Below are positions 42,882 to 51,243 of a DNA stretch of 64,000 nt, piece by piece. Position 1 is the first letter of the stretch. Each line of letters opens with the position of its first letter. The stretch is from Nitrososphaerota archaeon. GTDB taxonomy: Archaea > Thermoproteota > Nitrososphaeria > Nitrososphaerales > Gagatemarchaeaceae. The notes below the pieces were generated by a model. The model saw only the letters and a list, made by a program, of their open reading frames with translations. It ran no database searches and was not told where the DNA came from. The stretch is taken from the NCBI GenBank assembly GCA_029785825.1, contig JAFLYY010000001.1, positions 775,374 to 839,373 on the forward strand. The letters are read 5' to 3'. Position numbers and translations under genes: made by a program.

Positions 42882-43910
42882 CTAAAGCAGCGCGGGGAGG
42901 TAGGCTATCAGGCCGATTATCACCTGGAGCGCGACTGCCTTTCTGAGGGGGACCCCCTCCCGGGCCGCCATCTGGAGCGCGAGCAGGTTCGCGAAGGAAG
43001 CTGCGGGCCCAAGGTTTCCGGCCAACCCCGCCTCCACCGCTATCTTCGGCGCGGCCGCCGCGGTCACCCCCGAGGTGCTGACGAGGAGCTGCGTGACGGG
43101 GACGTTGCCTATCAGGCTGGACATCATCCCGACGAACGCCCAGGAGTAGGGCTCTTTCCCGGCGGCCGCGGGGGCGACGTAGGCCGCGATCTCCGGCGCG
43201 ACGAGATACGCCACGACCGCTATCGCCGTGATGAAGCCGTAGAGCATCAGCACGCTCCTGACGTCGAACTCCCTCTTCACGGAGCCGAGCGCCCGCCGGT
43301 TGACCGCGAACCCTCCCAGGAATCCTACGCCGAGAGACGCGTAGTCGGGGAGGTGGAACACCTCGGCGGCCAGGACCGCGGCTGTGACAAAGAGGAGGTA
43401 CGCAGCCGGGGCGGCCGACTTCAGCTTCGTCGTCGCGTCTCTCGGTCCCCCAAGGCGCCAGGCGAGAGGGGCGAGGGCTACGGCCGCCACCGCGGCTGAC
43501 GCGAGGACCAGCTCCCAGGTCCCCCCGACGAAGGCATGGAAGCCGATGCCGGACGACGCCCAGAGGATGATGTTCTGCGGGTTCCCGATGGGGGTGAGGG
43601 AGCTGGCTATGTTTGTGAAGGTGACCTCGGCGACGATCAGCGGGACCGGGTCGAGCCCGTACTGTTTCGCATAGCGGATCAGGGCCGGGGTCAGTATGAG
43701 GACGAGGACGTCGTTGAGGATGAACGGAGAGACCACCAGGGTGACCAAGGACACGGCGTAGAGGAGGCCCACCCTCGGTTCGACGTGCGAGAGGACGCTC
43801 CTGAGGAAGGAGTAGCCGTCCATGGCCCTGAACTGGGCGGCGATGCCGAAGAGGAGGGCGAGGGAGACGTAGATCGAGAGATCGAAAGGACCGATGGCGA
43901 GGACGCTCAA
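42882..43910 (-). CDS. ArsB/CitM-type anion permease
   Basis: This is a 342-residue, roughly ten-helix permease of the arsenite/citrate (ArsB-CitM, ion transporter) superfamily. The family motif region is FTNIASSLTPIGNPQNIILW, with a second inverted-repeat-like region MSSLIGNVPVTQLLVS. Substrates in the family are arsenite, citrate, sulfate or Na+/H+; no ars genes are near. TTG 43910 is the start. It is divergent from the interrupted surface-protein gene. Confidence 0.8.
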   Translation of the reverse strand: MSVLAIGPFDLSIYVSLALLFGIAAQFRAMDGYSFLRSVLSHVEPRVGLLYAVSLVTLVVSPFILNDVLVLILTPALIRYAKQYGLDPVPLIVAEVTFTNIASSLTPIGNPQNIILWASSGIGFHAFVGGTWELVLASAAVAAVALAPLAWRLGGPRDATTKLKSAAPAAYLLFVTAAVLAAEVFHLPDYASLGVGFLGGFAVNRRALGSVKREFDVRSVLMLYGFITAIAVVAYLVAPEIAAYVAPAAAGKEPYSWAFVGMMSSLIGNVPVTQLLVSTSGVTAAAAPKIAVEAGLAGNLGPAASFANLLALQMAAREGVPLRKAVALQVIIGLIAYLPALL

Positions 43911-43944
43911 CTGAAGAGTAACATTTACGCGGGCAACTACCTCG

Positions 43945-43953
43945 TTTTATAAG
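43945..43953 (+). promoter_or_regulatory. TATA box of the interrupted surface-protein gene
   Basis: TTTTATAAG centred 25 bp before GTG 43974 indicates the true start of the gene and a leaderless transcript. Confidence 0.6.
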
Positions 43954-43973
43954 CGGTGCAAGGCGCAAGAACC

Positions 43974-45155
43974 GTGAAAGCAGTCCCGGCCGCGCTGGCT
44001 GCCGGCTTCATCGTCGGGCTGGCGCTGCTAGCTCTTGTGACCCCGGCCGCCGCCGCGCCGACGAGGTCCCCAGCGGGGCTGCTCGTGACGGCCATCCCCC
44101 CGACCCTCCCGGCCGACTCCGCGACCCACGAGGCGGTCGTGGTCTCCCTGGTCGACGGGTCCGGGGACCCCACGCTGTCGTTCACGAACCTCACCATCTA
44201 CCTGTCTTCTTCCAACGCGACGGTCGCGACGGCGCCTGCTTCCGTCACGCTCCTCGCAGGCCAGGCGTTCGTCCCGGTCGCCGTGACCACCACGTCTGTG
44301 GCCGGGTCGACCGTCTTCGCGGCCTCGTCTGCGGGGCTCGCGTCAGGCTCCGTCCGCATAGGCACGGTCGCCCCCGCGCCCGACGCCGCGGCGCTGGAGC
44401 TCTTCCTCGGGCCGCCTTAGTCGGTCATCTCGCTCTCTGGGGAGGACGAGGCCTACGCCGTCCAGGCGGTGGACGCCGGCGGGAACCCCGCGGTGTCTCA
44501 GGGCGGGACGGGGTTCGTGATCACCAGCTCGAACTCGAGCCTGCTGGCAGGAGCCATCTCCGGCGCCATCGCCCCCGGCTCGGACCTCGCATACGGGGAG
44601 TTCCAGGTCGGAGGGGCAGGGAGGGCAACCCTCACCGCGCTTGCTCCGAATCTGGCAACGGGGTCGGCGCAGCTCTCTATGGCTTCGGTGCCGGTGGCCT
44701 TCTCAGTGACGGCGGACCCCCCATACCTGACGCTGTTCGGGACCGGGTCCGTGACGGTGTCCGTGACCGTCCTGGGGATGCCTTTCCCCGGGCTAACGGC
44801 CTTCGTCTCAGCCAGCCAGGGGACCCTCGTCCCGACGGGGAACGTGTCCCTGGGACAGGGAGGCCAGGCCACCGTCACATTCATCCCTTCACAGCAGGGT
44901 CCGGTGACGGTCACAGCCTCGTCCACGAGCAGGCTGCTCGGCGCGCTCTCCGGGTCTGCGACGATAGTGGTGACGGCGCAGACCGCCTCGACGACGAAGC
45001 CCGCGCCCTTCCCGGCGGGATTCGACCTCTGGCTCTACGTCCCTGTGCTGGCCGTCATCGTAGTCGCCGCCGCCGGGTACCTCGTCGTCCGGACGACCCT
45101 GCGGAGGCGCAAACCGACCCCCGAGGATGAGTACCAGGCCGATCCGAAGGCGTAG
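43974..45155 (+). pseudogene. Cell-surface Ig-repeat protein interrupted by in-frame TAG
   Basis: One continuous frame encodes a signal peptide (AALAAGFIVGLALLALVTPA), two or three Ig-like repeats, and a C-terminal membrane anchor (LWLYVPVLAVIVVAAAGYLV) with an acidic tail. It is broken by a single TAG at 44418-44420 (after LFLGPP); homology continues in the same frame (SVISLSGEDEAYAVQAVDAG). A C-to-T change in CAG would explain it. The layout matches the surface protein at 26-28 kb. TAG is an ordinary stop elsewhere in the window, so pyrrolysine decoding is unlikely. Confidence 0.75.
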
Positions 45156-45367
45156 GCGGGGCCTGCCGGACCGTCTGACCGCCGAAGAGAGCGGCCGCCA
45201 AGGCAACACGGTGTCACGACGACCCATGGGAGACCCTAAGAGCGACCGTATACGCTCCGTGACGCAGAGCTGCTCGTCAAGTCTGTCAGGGGCTGGCTTT
45301 CCGCCCGCGCAGGCAAGGACGAGGAGACCGACCCCGCGACCTGAAAGCTGGCCCTCGCTGGTCCCCG

Positions 45368-46141
45368 TCAGCCTATCCTAGCTGTGGTCTCTATCGCGAT
45401 GCCGTCGCCCTGGACGGTGTGCCTGAACGACTTCGACTTTGGTATCACGCGCCTGAGCTTCTGTATCTCGACCTCCCCCTCAGCCTGGCCGAACCCCTGC
45501 GCGAACTTGAACGACATCACCCCGTCCACCACGCTCTTCAGGAAGTTCATGTGCTTCTCCTCGTGCACGCCTTCAGGGAGGGTGACGAAGTGAACCCCGC
45601 CGTACCTGTGGGCCGCGCTGACCCAGAACATGACCAGGTCGGTGACCTCCTGCTGCGGGTACACGTTCATCAGGTAGCTCGGGTTGAAGATGCTCCAGCG
45701 CCCCTCCTTCAGCTTCTCGACGAAGTCCTTCGTGAGCCCGCCCAAAGACGAGCCCAGCTTTATGACCTCTTCCAGAGGATCGTCCTGCATCACCCCGGCG
45801 AGCCCCTGCAGCTGCGGGGGCATGGGCCTGGAGTAGACGAACGACCTGTCGTCAAGGTAGGGACGTATCCCCCAGTGGTAGAGGGCCATGTCCTCCACGA
45901 CGTCGTTCAGCGGCGTCTCCGGGTTGTAATACACGGCCTTCCCTCCCTTCGACAGATGGTTGTAGACGGCCTGGTCTGCGAAGGTAACGTAGTGGGTCCC
46001 CGGGCCCCCTGTGAGGAGGTAGACGGAGCTCTCGGGGAGACCCCCGCCCAGGACGTACTCGAGCCCCTGCAGGCCGAGGTTGGTTAGTTTGATTCCAGGA
46101 GCAGACCGTTCGGTGTCCGCGCGCTGGCCTTCGTAGGCCAA
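45368..46141 (-). CDS. KaiC-like protein with degenerate Walker A
   Basis: This is a 257-residue KaiC/ArlH-fold protein (NLGLQGLEYVLGGGLPESSV as the usual KaiC opening). The nucleotide loop reads GGPGTHYVTF (residues 45-54): the Walker lysine and Ser/Thr are replaced by His and Tyr. It can hardly hydrolyse ATP in the normal way, and may act as a scaffold or bind a different ligand. The start is TTG 46141. It is single-gene, with TATA-like sequence in both directions upstream (about 46165-46172). Confidence 0.75.
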   Translation of the reverse strand: MAYEGQRADTERSAPGIKLTNLGLQGLEYVLGGGLPESSVYLLTGGPGTHYVTFADQAVYNHLSKGGKAVYYNPETPLNDVVEDMALYHWGIRPYLDDRSFVYSRPMPPQLQGLAGVMQDDPLEEVIKLGSSLGGLTKDFVEKLKEGRWSIFNPSYLMNVYPQQEVTDLVMFWVSAAHRYGGVHFVTLPEGVHEEKHMNFLKSVVDGVMSFKFAQGFGQAEGEVEIQKLRRVIPKSKSFRHTVQGDGIAIETTARIG

Positions 46142-46678
46142 AGATATGGGAAAGCGCCTTTATGCCTCCTATATATGCGCTGCGCTCTCCCGGTCTACGA
46201 TATCATGCGTTTTCTCCGCTGCGCTGTGACGGGCTCGGGGGACGTGATGGCCGTCGTCCCGCTCGGCTGGTCCGAGGAGAAGCGCCCCGTCCATCTCGCG
46301 AGCCTCTGGCAGACGAGCGGCCGTCTTCCTCCCGCTGTCGCTCGTCCTTTCCGTCAAGTCCCGTGCTCTTCGCTCTGACGACGGTGCCAGCGACAGCCAT
46401 CTGCGCCCCTCCTTTGAGCGGGAAGGACAGCGTGTCTGAGAGAAAGGCGGACGTCAGGGACGAGCTCCCCTTCTTCGCGCCCCTTCCGTCGCTGACGCAG
46501 TCGGCCGGGCGGCCTTTCGTCGACGCGCTCAGAGGGAGCATGGGGAAGCAGACCTGCCTGCGGCATCGCTCAGGCTCTGAGCCCACACAGCACCACAGCC
46601 AAGCATGTGGCCTAACCTGGCGCCGTCCCATTCTTGGCGAGGAAGAGCTCAAGCCTTCTGAAACCCGCCTGCCTGACA
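46142..46678. other. Intergenic stretch with divergent TATA-like sequence
   Basis: CTATATATG at 46164-46172 could drive transcription rightwards, and its complement serves the KaiC-like gene on the left. Rightward frames of 60-200 codons exist, but their protein (Pro/Arg/Ser-rich) does not look real. No product is recognised. Confidence 0.3.
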
Positions 46679-47195
46679 TTGAAGACGGTTGCGGACGGAA
46701 AGGGACGGAGCAAGACCGAGCTGCTCGTCGGAGACCTCAGACCAGCAGATTTCGAGGACATAGCGGGGTACTACTACAGGTTCTATGACGAAGTAAAAGA
46801 GAACCGCTTTTCGGCATCGTTCTCGCAAAGGAGGAGCATCCTGTCAGCGTGGAGCTCAGATGGTTCGCCGACCTCTACGAAGGGGCCGCGCGGTGGGGGT
46901 GTGCGAAGTGAAGACTCTTGGACGGAAAAGCTCCGAGGTCTCCCACAGGGGAGAGCTCGGGATAGCTGTGGGCGCGGGCCACAGGGGGAAGGGGGTCGGG
47001 AGCGCCCTGCTGCGGTCGACCCTCGAAAGGTGCAAGGGGAAGCTGGAGATCGTGGAGCCGACGGTCTTCTCGAAGAACGAAGCTGCCAAGAGGCTCTATG
47101 GGAGGTCCGGCTTCGAGAAATACGGGGCGAGACCTTCATCCGTCAAGAGGGGGAACGTGTACCTCGAAGAAGACCTGGTGCGCCTGGAGCTGTGA
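46679..47195 (+). pseudogene. GNAT-family N-acetyltransferase with two frameshifts
   Basis: The N-part (LRPADFEDIAGYYYRFYDEV) is in one frame, the middle (GIVLAKEEHPVSVELRWFAD) in a second, and the C-part with the acetyl-CoA loop (GIAVGAGHRGKGVGSALLRS, AAKRLYGRSGFEKYG) in a third. One-base deletions in TTTT near 46805 and in CGGTGGGGG near 46892 would explain both shifts. The complete protein would be a normal acetyltransferase of about 170 residues. Both sites are homopolymer runs, so sequencing error is a fair alternative to true decay. Confidence 0.7.
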
Positions 47196-47253
47196 AGCGG
47201 CCGAGTCCGCGCCGTCAGCGCGGCCGCTCGAGGACGTCCTCGGCCCTGCTGCG

Positions 47254-47583
47254 CTACCCGTTCTCCACGAGAGTTATCCCGTAGGACTTCGCGACCACCT
47301 CCTCGACGCCTCCCCGCATGGCGTAACACGGCTCCGCGCCGACGTCGAAGGCCATCGCGAAGAGCCCGACCATCTCTTCGACCGGGTTGTTCCCCCGTTC
47401 CTTCATGCAGACGACCGTCCTCTTCTCCCCTCCGCCTTCAGTCTTCTCCGCCAGCAGGTCGAACCGGTGGACGACCCCTGACCTGCCGGCCAGGAGCGCA
47501 TCGAATCTCACAGTGTATCCGTCTCTCCTGAGACTTTCCGCGAGGTCGTCAAATGACCTCCTGCGTCCAAAGGCCGCACTCAC
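47254..47583 (-). CDS. Small nuclease-fold protein (orphan C-terminal domain)
   Basis: This is about 109 residues. DDLAESLRRDGYTVRFDALL, GRSGVVHRFDLLAEKT and TVVCMKERGNN follow the helix-strand pattern of restriction-endonuclease-like folds, with the D of HRFDLL and the C/K of VVCMKE in the places of the catalytic residues. The GTG start at 47583 overlaps the stop of the CBS-type gene (GTGA). It is a stand-alone version of the tail found in the proteins at 22.9 and 55.9 kb. Confidence 0.6.
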   Translation of the reverse strand: MSAAFGRRRSFDDLAESLRRDGYTVRFDALLAGRSGVVHRFDLLAEKTEGGGEKRTVVCMKERGNNPVEEMVGLFAMAFDVGAEPCYAMRGGVEEVVAKSYGITLVENG

Positions 47584-48437
47584 GGTCGGGCGCCCCTTGC
47601 CATCTTCAGCTCTCCTGCCTCCCAAGGCTTCATCACCAGGTCCCACGGAGTGACGACCCCCGCGCCTCCTTCGACAGTCAGGCAGACGCCGCTTCCTGGT
47701 TTGATGGCGTCTGCCGCATTCTTCACCCGTGCGCCGCCGTCGGCCTCGACCGCTTCCGTGCCGCCTGCATCCTGCAGCGTCGCCTCCAGCATCTTCTCCG
47801 GAGCGTCTTTGACGGTGCGGAGCCGCGCCGGGCTGAAGAGGTAGGCGAGGATCTCCCTGTCGGATACGAAGCGGTTCGAGCCCTCGACGCGGACCCGCCT
47901 CACCCTCCTCCTGAAGAGCTGGCGGACGGCTTCCCTGAGGCTGGCGCTGCCGGGAAGAGAGAAGACGGGCGAAGAGGCCACGTCACGCAGCCGGAGGCCG
48001 GTGCTAAAGAGGCCTTCCTGGTACAAGAGGAGGGCGTCGGCGAGCGTGACCATCCCGAAGGATTCGGCAGACTCGACCAGAGCGTACCCAAACCTCGTCC
48101 TCTGGAACGCGTCGAGCACGGCGGCTACCCCGTCTGACCTGACGGGATCGAGGAAGACCGACGCGCTCTCGCACGGTTGAAAGAGGAGCCGATACAGGTC
48201 CTTCGGCTCGGTCGCGAGCATCATTTCGAGGAGAGGGTATCCCGCAAACGCCATCCACTTCCCGCCCCTGCTCAGGTACCTGACCCCATCGTCTGTGCTG
48301 GATATCAGGAGAACTTCCCGTCTTGGGATGTCGAGCAGCGTCCCGGCGATCACATTGAACGTCCCCTGCTCCACGGTAGGGACCACCCTTCCGAACAGCT
48401 CGGGGACCGCTTCATTCAGCCGTAGCAGACCCGTCAA
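47580..48437 (-). CDS. CBS-domain-like regulatory protein
   Basis: This is 285 residues. Two CBS-like halves can be seen (ASVFLDPVRSDGVAAVLDAF ... YALVESAESFGMVTLADALL, and DVASSPVFSLPGSASLREAV ... RVRVEGSNRFVSDREILAYL). CBS pairs bind adenosyl ligands. The remaining third is not recognised. The TTG start at 48437 has GGAGGGG before it. It is translationally coupled to a nuclease-fold protein, which suggests the two form a sensor-effector pair. Confidence 0.65.
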   Translation of the reverse strand: MTGLLRLNEAVPELFGRVVPTVEQGTFNVIAGTLLDIPRREVLLISSTDDGVRYLSRGGKWMAFAGYPLLEMMLATEPKDLYRLLFQPCESASVFLDPVRSDGVAAVLDAFQRTRFGYALVESAESFGMVTLADALLLYQEGLFSTGLRLRDVASSPVFSLPGSASLREAVRQLFRRRVRRVRVEGSNRFVSDREILAYLFSPARLRTVKDAPEKMLEATLQDAGGTEAVEADGGARVKNAADAIKPGSGVCLTVEGGAGVVTPWDLVMKPWEAGELKMARGARP

Positions 48438-48485
48438 AATCCCCTCCGGTTATACTCGCATGCATCCGCCAGCCAGATTCCCAAG

Positions 48486-48857
48486 CTAAGCAGTTCCCAC
48501 GGCCCGCGGTCGTCCTCCCGTCTTCTCCGCTTCATATTCCTTTTGTGTACGCCAGTATCTGAAGATGCCCAGAGAGAGGAGCGCCAGCGAAGCCGCCGTG
48601 AGGAGGGAGTGAGCGATGCCCAGGGCGTCAGACGGGACGGAAGACCGCGCCAGGTCAGCTGCGACGGCCAGAACGCGGTCCAGCACCAGGGGGCCCCCGG
48701 CGTACAGAATCGGCAGCCATACGCCTCTCTGCATCTTGAGCGCATCTTGGTTGCGGTTGAGCAGGGAGAGGGACCTGACGGCGTAGAACCCGCCCACGGC
48801 GGCGACCGCTATGGTCACCGCGTCGAGCGCCAGGTTGACGGACACATGCGCCGACAC
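48486..48857 (-). CDS. Small membrane protein, unknown
   Basis: This is 123 residues with three hydrophobic segments (ALDAVTIAVAAVGGFYAVRS, LPILYAGGPLVLDRVLAVAA, LLTAASLALLSLGIFRYW) and a basic C-terminal tail. No family is recognised. It lies 48 bp before the CBS-type gene on the same strand and may share its transcript. Confidence 0.55.
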   Translation of the reverse strand: MSAHVSVNLALDAVTIAVAAVGGFYAVRSLSLLNRNQDALKMQRGVWLPILYAGGPLVLDRVLAVAADLARSSVPSDALGIAHSLLTAASLALLSLGIFRYWRTQKEYEAEKTGGRPRAVGTA

Positions 48858-49004
48858 CGCGGAGGGTTATGGTACCCGGTCATTCAGCAAATTCACCCCC
48901 CGCACGGTATCAGCTCCGTGCCGGCCCTGACAGGCGCCTGAAAGACCGCAGCGCGAGTCATTGGTGGCGGGGAGCTCGTGGCAGAGCGTCAGAAGAATCT
49001 GCGC

Positions 49005-50087
49005 CTACGGTATGATTTCGCAGCCGTTGTTGAAGCCGGGATACCGAAGGTCAGAGAGCCCCACTATCCCTCCCTCGACGAGTGCCTCGACCCGCGGCTG
49101 AGCCGCTCTGAGCTCCTTCACCAGGTGTCTCACGGTCGAGCAGATGAGGGGATAGCCGTCCTGGCGCAGCAGGTGCTGCGACCTGTTGACGAACAGGCAC
49201 CTCCCCCCGCAGACGCCGAGTATGTCGCAGGATGCGCATGGTTCCCCCACCGTTGCGATGTTGGCCAGAGACGCGGGGGTGTTCTTGAATATGGACCCCA
49301 CCACGGAGAAGTCGAAGTCGACGGAGACAGGGCAGGCGGAGATTCTCCCGTCCGGCATGATCGAGAAGAAGTCGAGCCCCGAGCCGCATCGCAGGGCAGA
49401 CCTTTCGCCGGTGAGCAGCGTTCTCATCACGCCCATGAACGGGACCAGGCCCTCCACCTTGCCCGTCCGCTCCATCTCGTCCACCCACCAGTTGACGAGG
49501 GAGGAGATCCCTGAGTTGTACTCATCGAGCCACCCGCGGATGTTAGGTTCCGTCTGAAGCCCGGCCTCCCAGAACATCCCGAAGTCGAGCTGCCAGTGGA
49601 CATGGTCGAACAGCCGCAGGTCTAGAAGATGGCGGACGTTCTCCCTGATGTCAGTCCCCTGGACCACCGTCATCCTTGCCACCAGGTCTCCCTTGAACCC
49701 CCTCGTCCTGATCAGCTCAGAGTTGCGGACGGCGCGCCGATAGACCCCCTTCCCCCTTTGCCCGTCCGTCACGTCCTCCTTCCCGTCTATCGAGACGAGG
49801 ACGGTGCTGAGCTTCGAGAGGTATCTCGGGTCGACCCCGTCGAGAAGGGTGCCGTTGGTCTGCAGCACGAATCGCCCGGGGACCTCTTCCATCATCGCCT
49901 GCATGCTCCCTGTCCGGAGGAGGGGCTCCCCGCCGTAGAACTCGATGACAGGGTCGCTGTCCTGCGACAGGAACGACCTGAGGTCGGACATCGAGTACTG
50001 GATCTCCTTTGGGGGGGTGTCGCTACCGCCTCCGCAATACCTGCAGAGGAGGTTGCACTCCTTGGTAAGGATAACGTGGTAGTGCAT
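49005..50087 (-). CDS. Radical SAM/SPASM peptide-modifying enzyme candidate
   Basis: This is a 360-residue radical SAM protein. The 4Fe-4S motif is C11-x3-C15-x2-C18 (TKECNLLCRYCGGG), followed by IEFYGGEPLLR. The C-terminal half has a SPASM-type cysteine set (ALRCGSGLDFFSIMPDG, SACPVS, CASCDILGVCGGRC, LICSTV). It resembles the archaeal family of putative peptide-modifying radical SAM/SPASM enzymes known from methanogens. The ATG at 50087 is chosen because homology starts there; a TTATAATCC lies about 38 bp upstream. No obvious precursor peptide is adjacent. Confidence 0.82.
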   Translation of the reverse strand: MHYHVILTKECNLLCRYCGGGSDTPPKEIQYSMSDLRSFLSQDSDPVIEFYGGEPLLRTGSMQAMMEEVPGRFVLQTNGTLLDGVDPRYLSKLSTVLVSIDGKEDVTDGQRGKGVYRRAVRNSELIRTRGFKGDLVARMTVVQGTDIRENVRHLLDLRLFDHVHWQLDFGMFWEAGLQTEPNIRGWLDEYNSGISSLVNWWVDEMERTGKVEGLVPFMGVMRTLLTGERSALRCGSGLDFFSIMPDGRISACPVSVDFDFSVVGSIFKNTPASLANIATVGEPCASCDILGVCGGRCLFVNRSQHLLRQDGYPLICSTVRHLVKELRAAQPRVEALVEGGIVGLSDLRYPGFNNGCEIIP

Positions 50088-50319
50088 GCTATGGGGTTGG
50101 ACCGGGTCTGGGGCCCTCGGATTATAAGGGGTTGCAGGAGGCATGAGAAATTAACTGCATCCCTTCCGGCCCATATCCTCCAGGGTCTATTTCCGTCCGG
50201 CCCGTTAAACGCCCCTACCGTCATCGTCTACGGGAGTTGGCCCGACCATGCAGGGAGGTGAAAGCAAGTACACCGAAATGCTCGATGACAGGGACGTAGC
50301 ACGCTGGTCCGGGAGTCTC

Positions 50320-50454
50320 TCAGGGGCCGAACTTGTATGTGAGCGATGTCAAGGCTGCCGCTGTGAGGCCGAGGGCGCAGACGAGCCCCCCCGTCAGCGC
50401 GACCCGATAAGCCGCGACCGCCCCGAAGAGCCGCCGTGACCGGGCTCCGCTCAA
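50320..50454 (-). CDS. 44-residue membrane protein coupled to ACT-V4R gene
   Basis: This small gene has a basic N-terminus (SGARSRRLFGAVAAYR) and one or two hydrophobic spans (VALTGGLVCALGLTAAALTS) ending YKFGP. Its TTG start overlaps the stop of the upstream ACT-V4R gene (TTGA), so it is probably translationally coupled. It resembles the 43-residue protein at 40390-40521 in size and in the ALTG opening of the hydrophobic span. Confidence 0.45.
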   Translation of the reverse strand: MSGARSRRLFGAVAAYRVALTGGLVCALGLTAAALTSLTYKFGP

Positions 50455-51236
50455 GAGCGCGCCAGCGAAAACATGATCTTCCCATCTTCGAGGCGGAGCT
50501 TCTCGACCGAGTACTTCGCCGAGAAGACAACCTCCAAGGCCCCCCTCACGAACCCGATGATGAAGTGGTCCACGTGGTGGTCAGACTTTACTGTGGTGGC
50601 AGCCTCGCTGACGCTGGCTTCTACCGTCCCGTCGCTCCCCACGGAAAGGTCCAGGAGCCCCAGCCCGTCGGCCTTGAAGACAGCCTTCACGTTCTCCAGC
50701 ATCGCCGCGTCGTCGGAGCCCGCCCCCGGCTCCCCGTCCTTGGAGAGCTTCTCCCTGACCTTGACGGTCACCTCCCGCCCCACCGACTCCCCCTCCGCCT
50801 GGAGTATGACGTCCCCCCCTGACCCGAACTTGGCGGAGATGGTGTTGACGAGGGCGGCCCAGCTGGAGGCGCCGATGAAGAACCCCCTGTAGTGCCCCCC
50901 GCTGGTGAGCGGGAACATCTGGCTCTCGAATATGATCTTCCTCTTCGACTCGGCCCGTATGTCGAGGACGAAGGGCATCGCCCTGAACTCGCTCATGACC
51001 CTCTCGGTGTCCACGTCCGCCCCCTGCATCTCCACGAACATGAGGATGTGCCCCACCTTCCTGTCGTCAGAGACCTGCCCGTGCGAGCCGAGGATGTCGA
51101 TGTTATGCGCCCCCAGGACGTCTGTGATCTTTCCGAGGATGGAGGGCCTGGACTCGACCTTGAAGTAGAGCTCCCAGACGTCGCGGCCGCTAGGTGCGGT
51201 GATGCCTAGGACGAGTGGGACTGGCACGGAAGGCAC
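50451..51236 (-). CDS. ACT-like plus V4R domain protein, copy 2 (no cysteines)
   Basis: This is 261 residues: an ACT-like region (ELYFKVESRPSILGKITDVL) followed by a V4R-type domain (about 105-255, with SGGHYRGFFIGASSWAALVN and HFIIGFVRGALEVVFSAKYS). Unlike its paralogues at 9.7 and 60.6 kb it contains no cysteine at all, so any metal site has been lost. It lies directly upstream of a small membrane protein and 7 bp from the pilin operon end on the same strand, so it may be read through from the pilins. Confidence 0.7.
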   Translation of the reverse strand: MPSVPVPLVLGITAPSGRDVWELYFKVESRPSILGKITDVLGAHNIDILGSHGQVSDDRKVGHILMFVEMQGADVDTERVMSEFRAMPFVLDIRAESKRKIIFESQMFPLTSGGHYRGFFIGASSWAALVNTISAKFGSGGDVILQAEGESVGREVTVKVREKLSKDGEPGAGSDDAAMLENVKAVFKADGLGLLDLSVGSDGTVEASVSEAATTVKSDHHVDHFIIGFVRGALEVVFSAKYSVEKLRLEDGKIMFSLARS

Positions 51237-51243
51237 TCCCGGG

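Noticed and set aside
43974-45155. Pyrrolysine or other recoding at the in-frame TAG
   Set aside because: TAG ends many ordinary genes in this window, and no recoding signal or pyrrolysine gene is seen.
45230-45342. Protein-like frame ending LVKSVRGWLSARAGKDEE between the surface gene and the KaiC-like gene
   Set aside because: It is bounded by an upstream stop and has no start codon; at most a remnant.
46162-46788. Long rightward frame of about 200 codons before the acetyltransferase
   Set aside because: Composition is typical of a GC-rich shadow frame, and it overlaps the acetyltransferase start in another frame; only the TATA-like box upstream supports it.
50248-50439. 63-codon plus-strand frame as a full gene
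   Set aside because: Only the first 20 or so residues look protein-like; the rest is Arg/Glu/Pro-rich and overlaps a better-supported minus-strand small gene.
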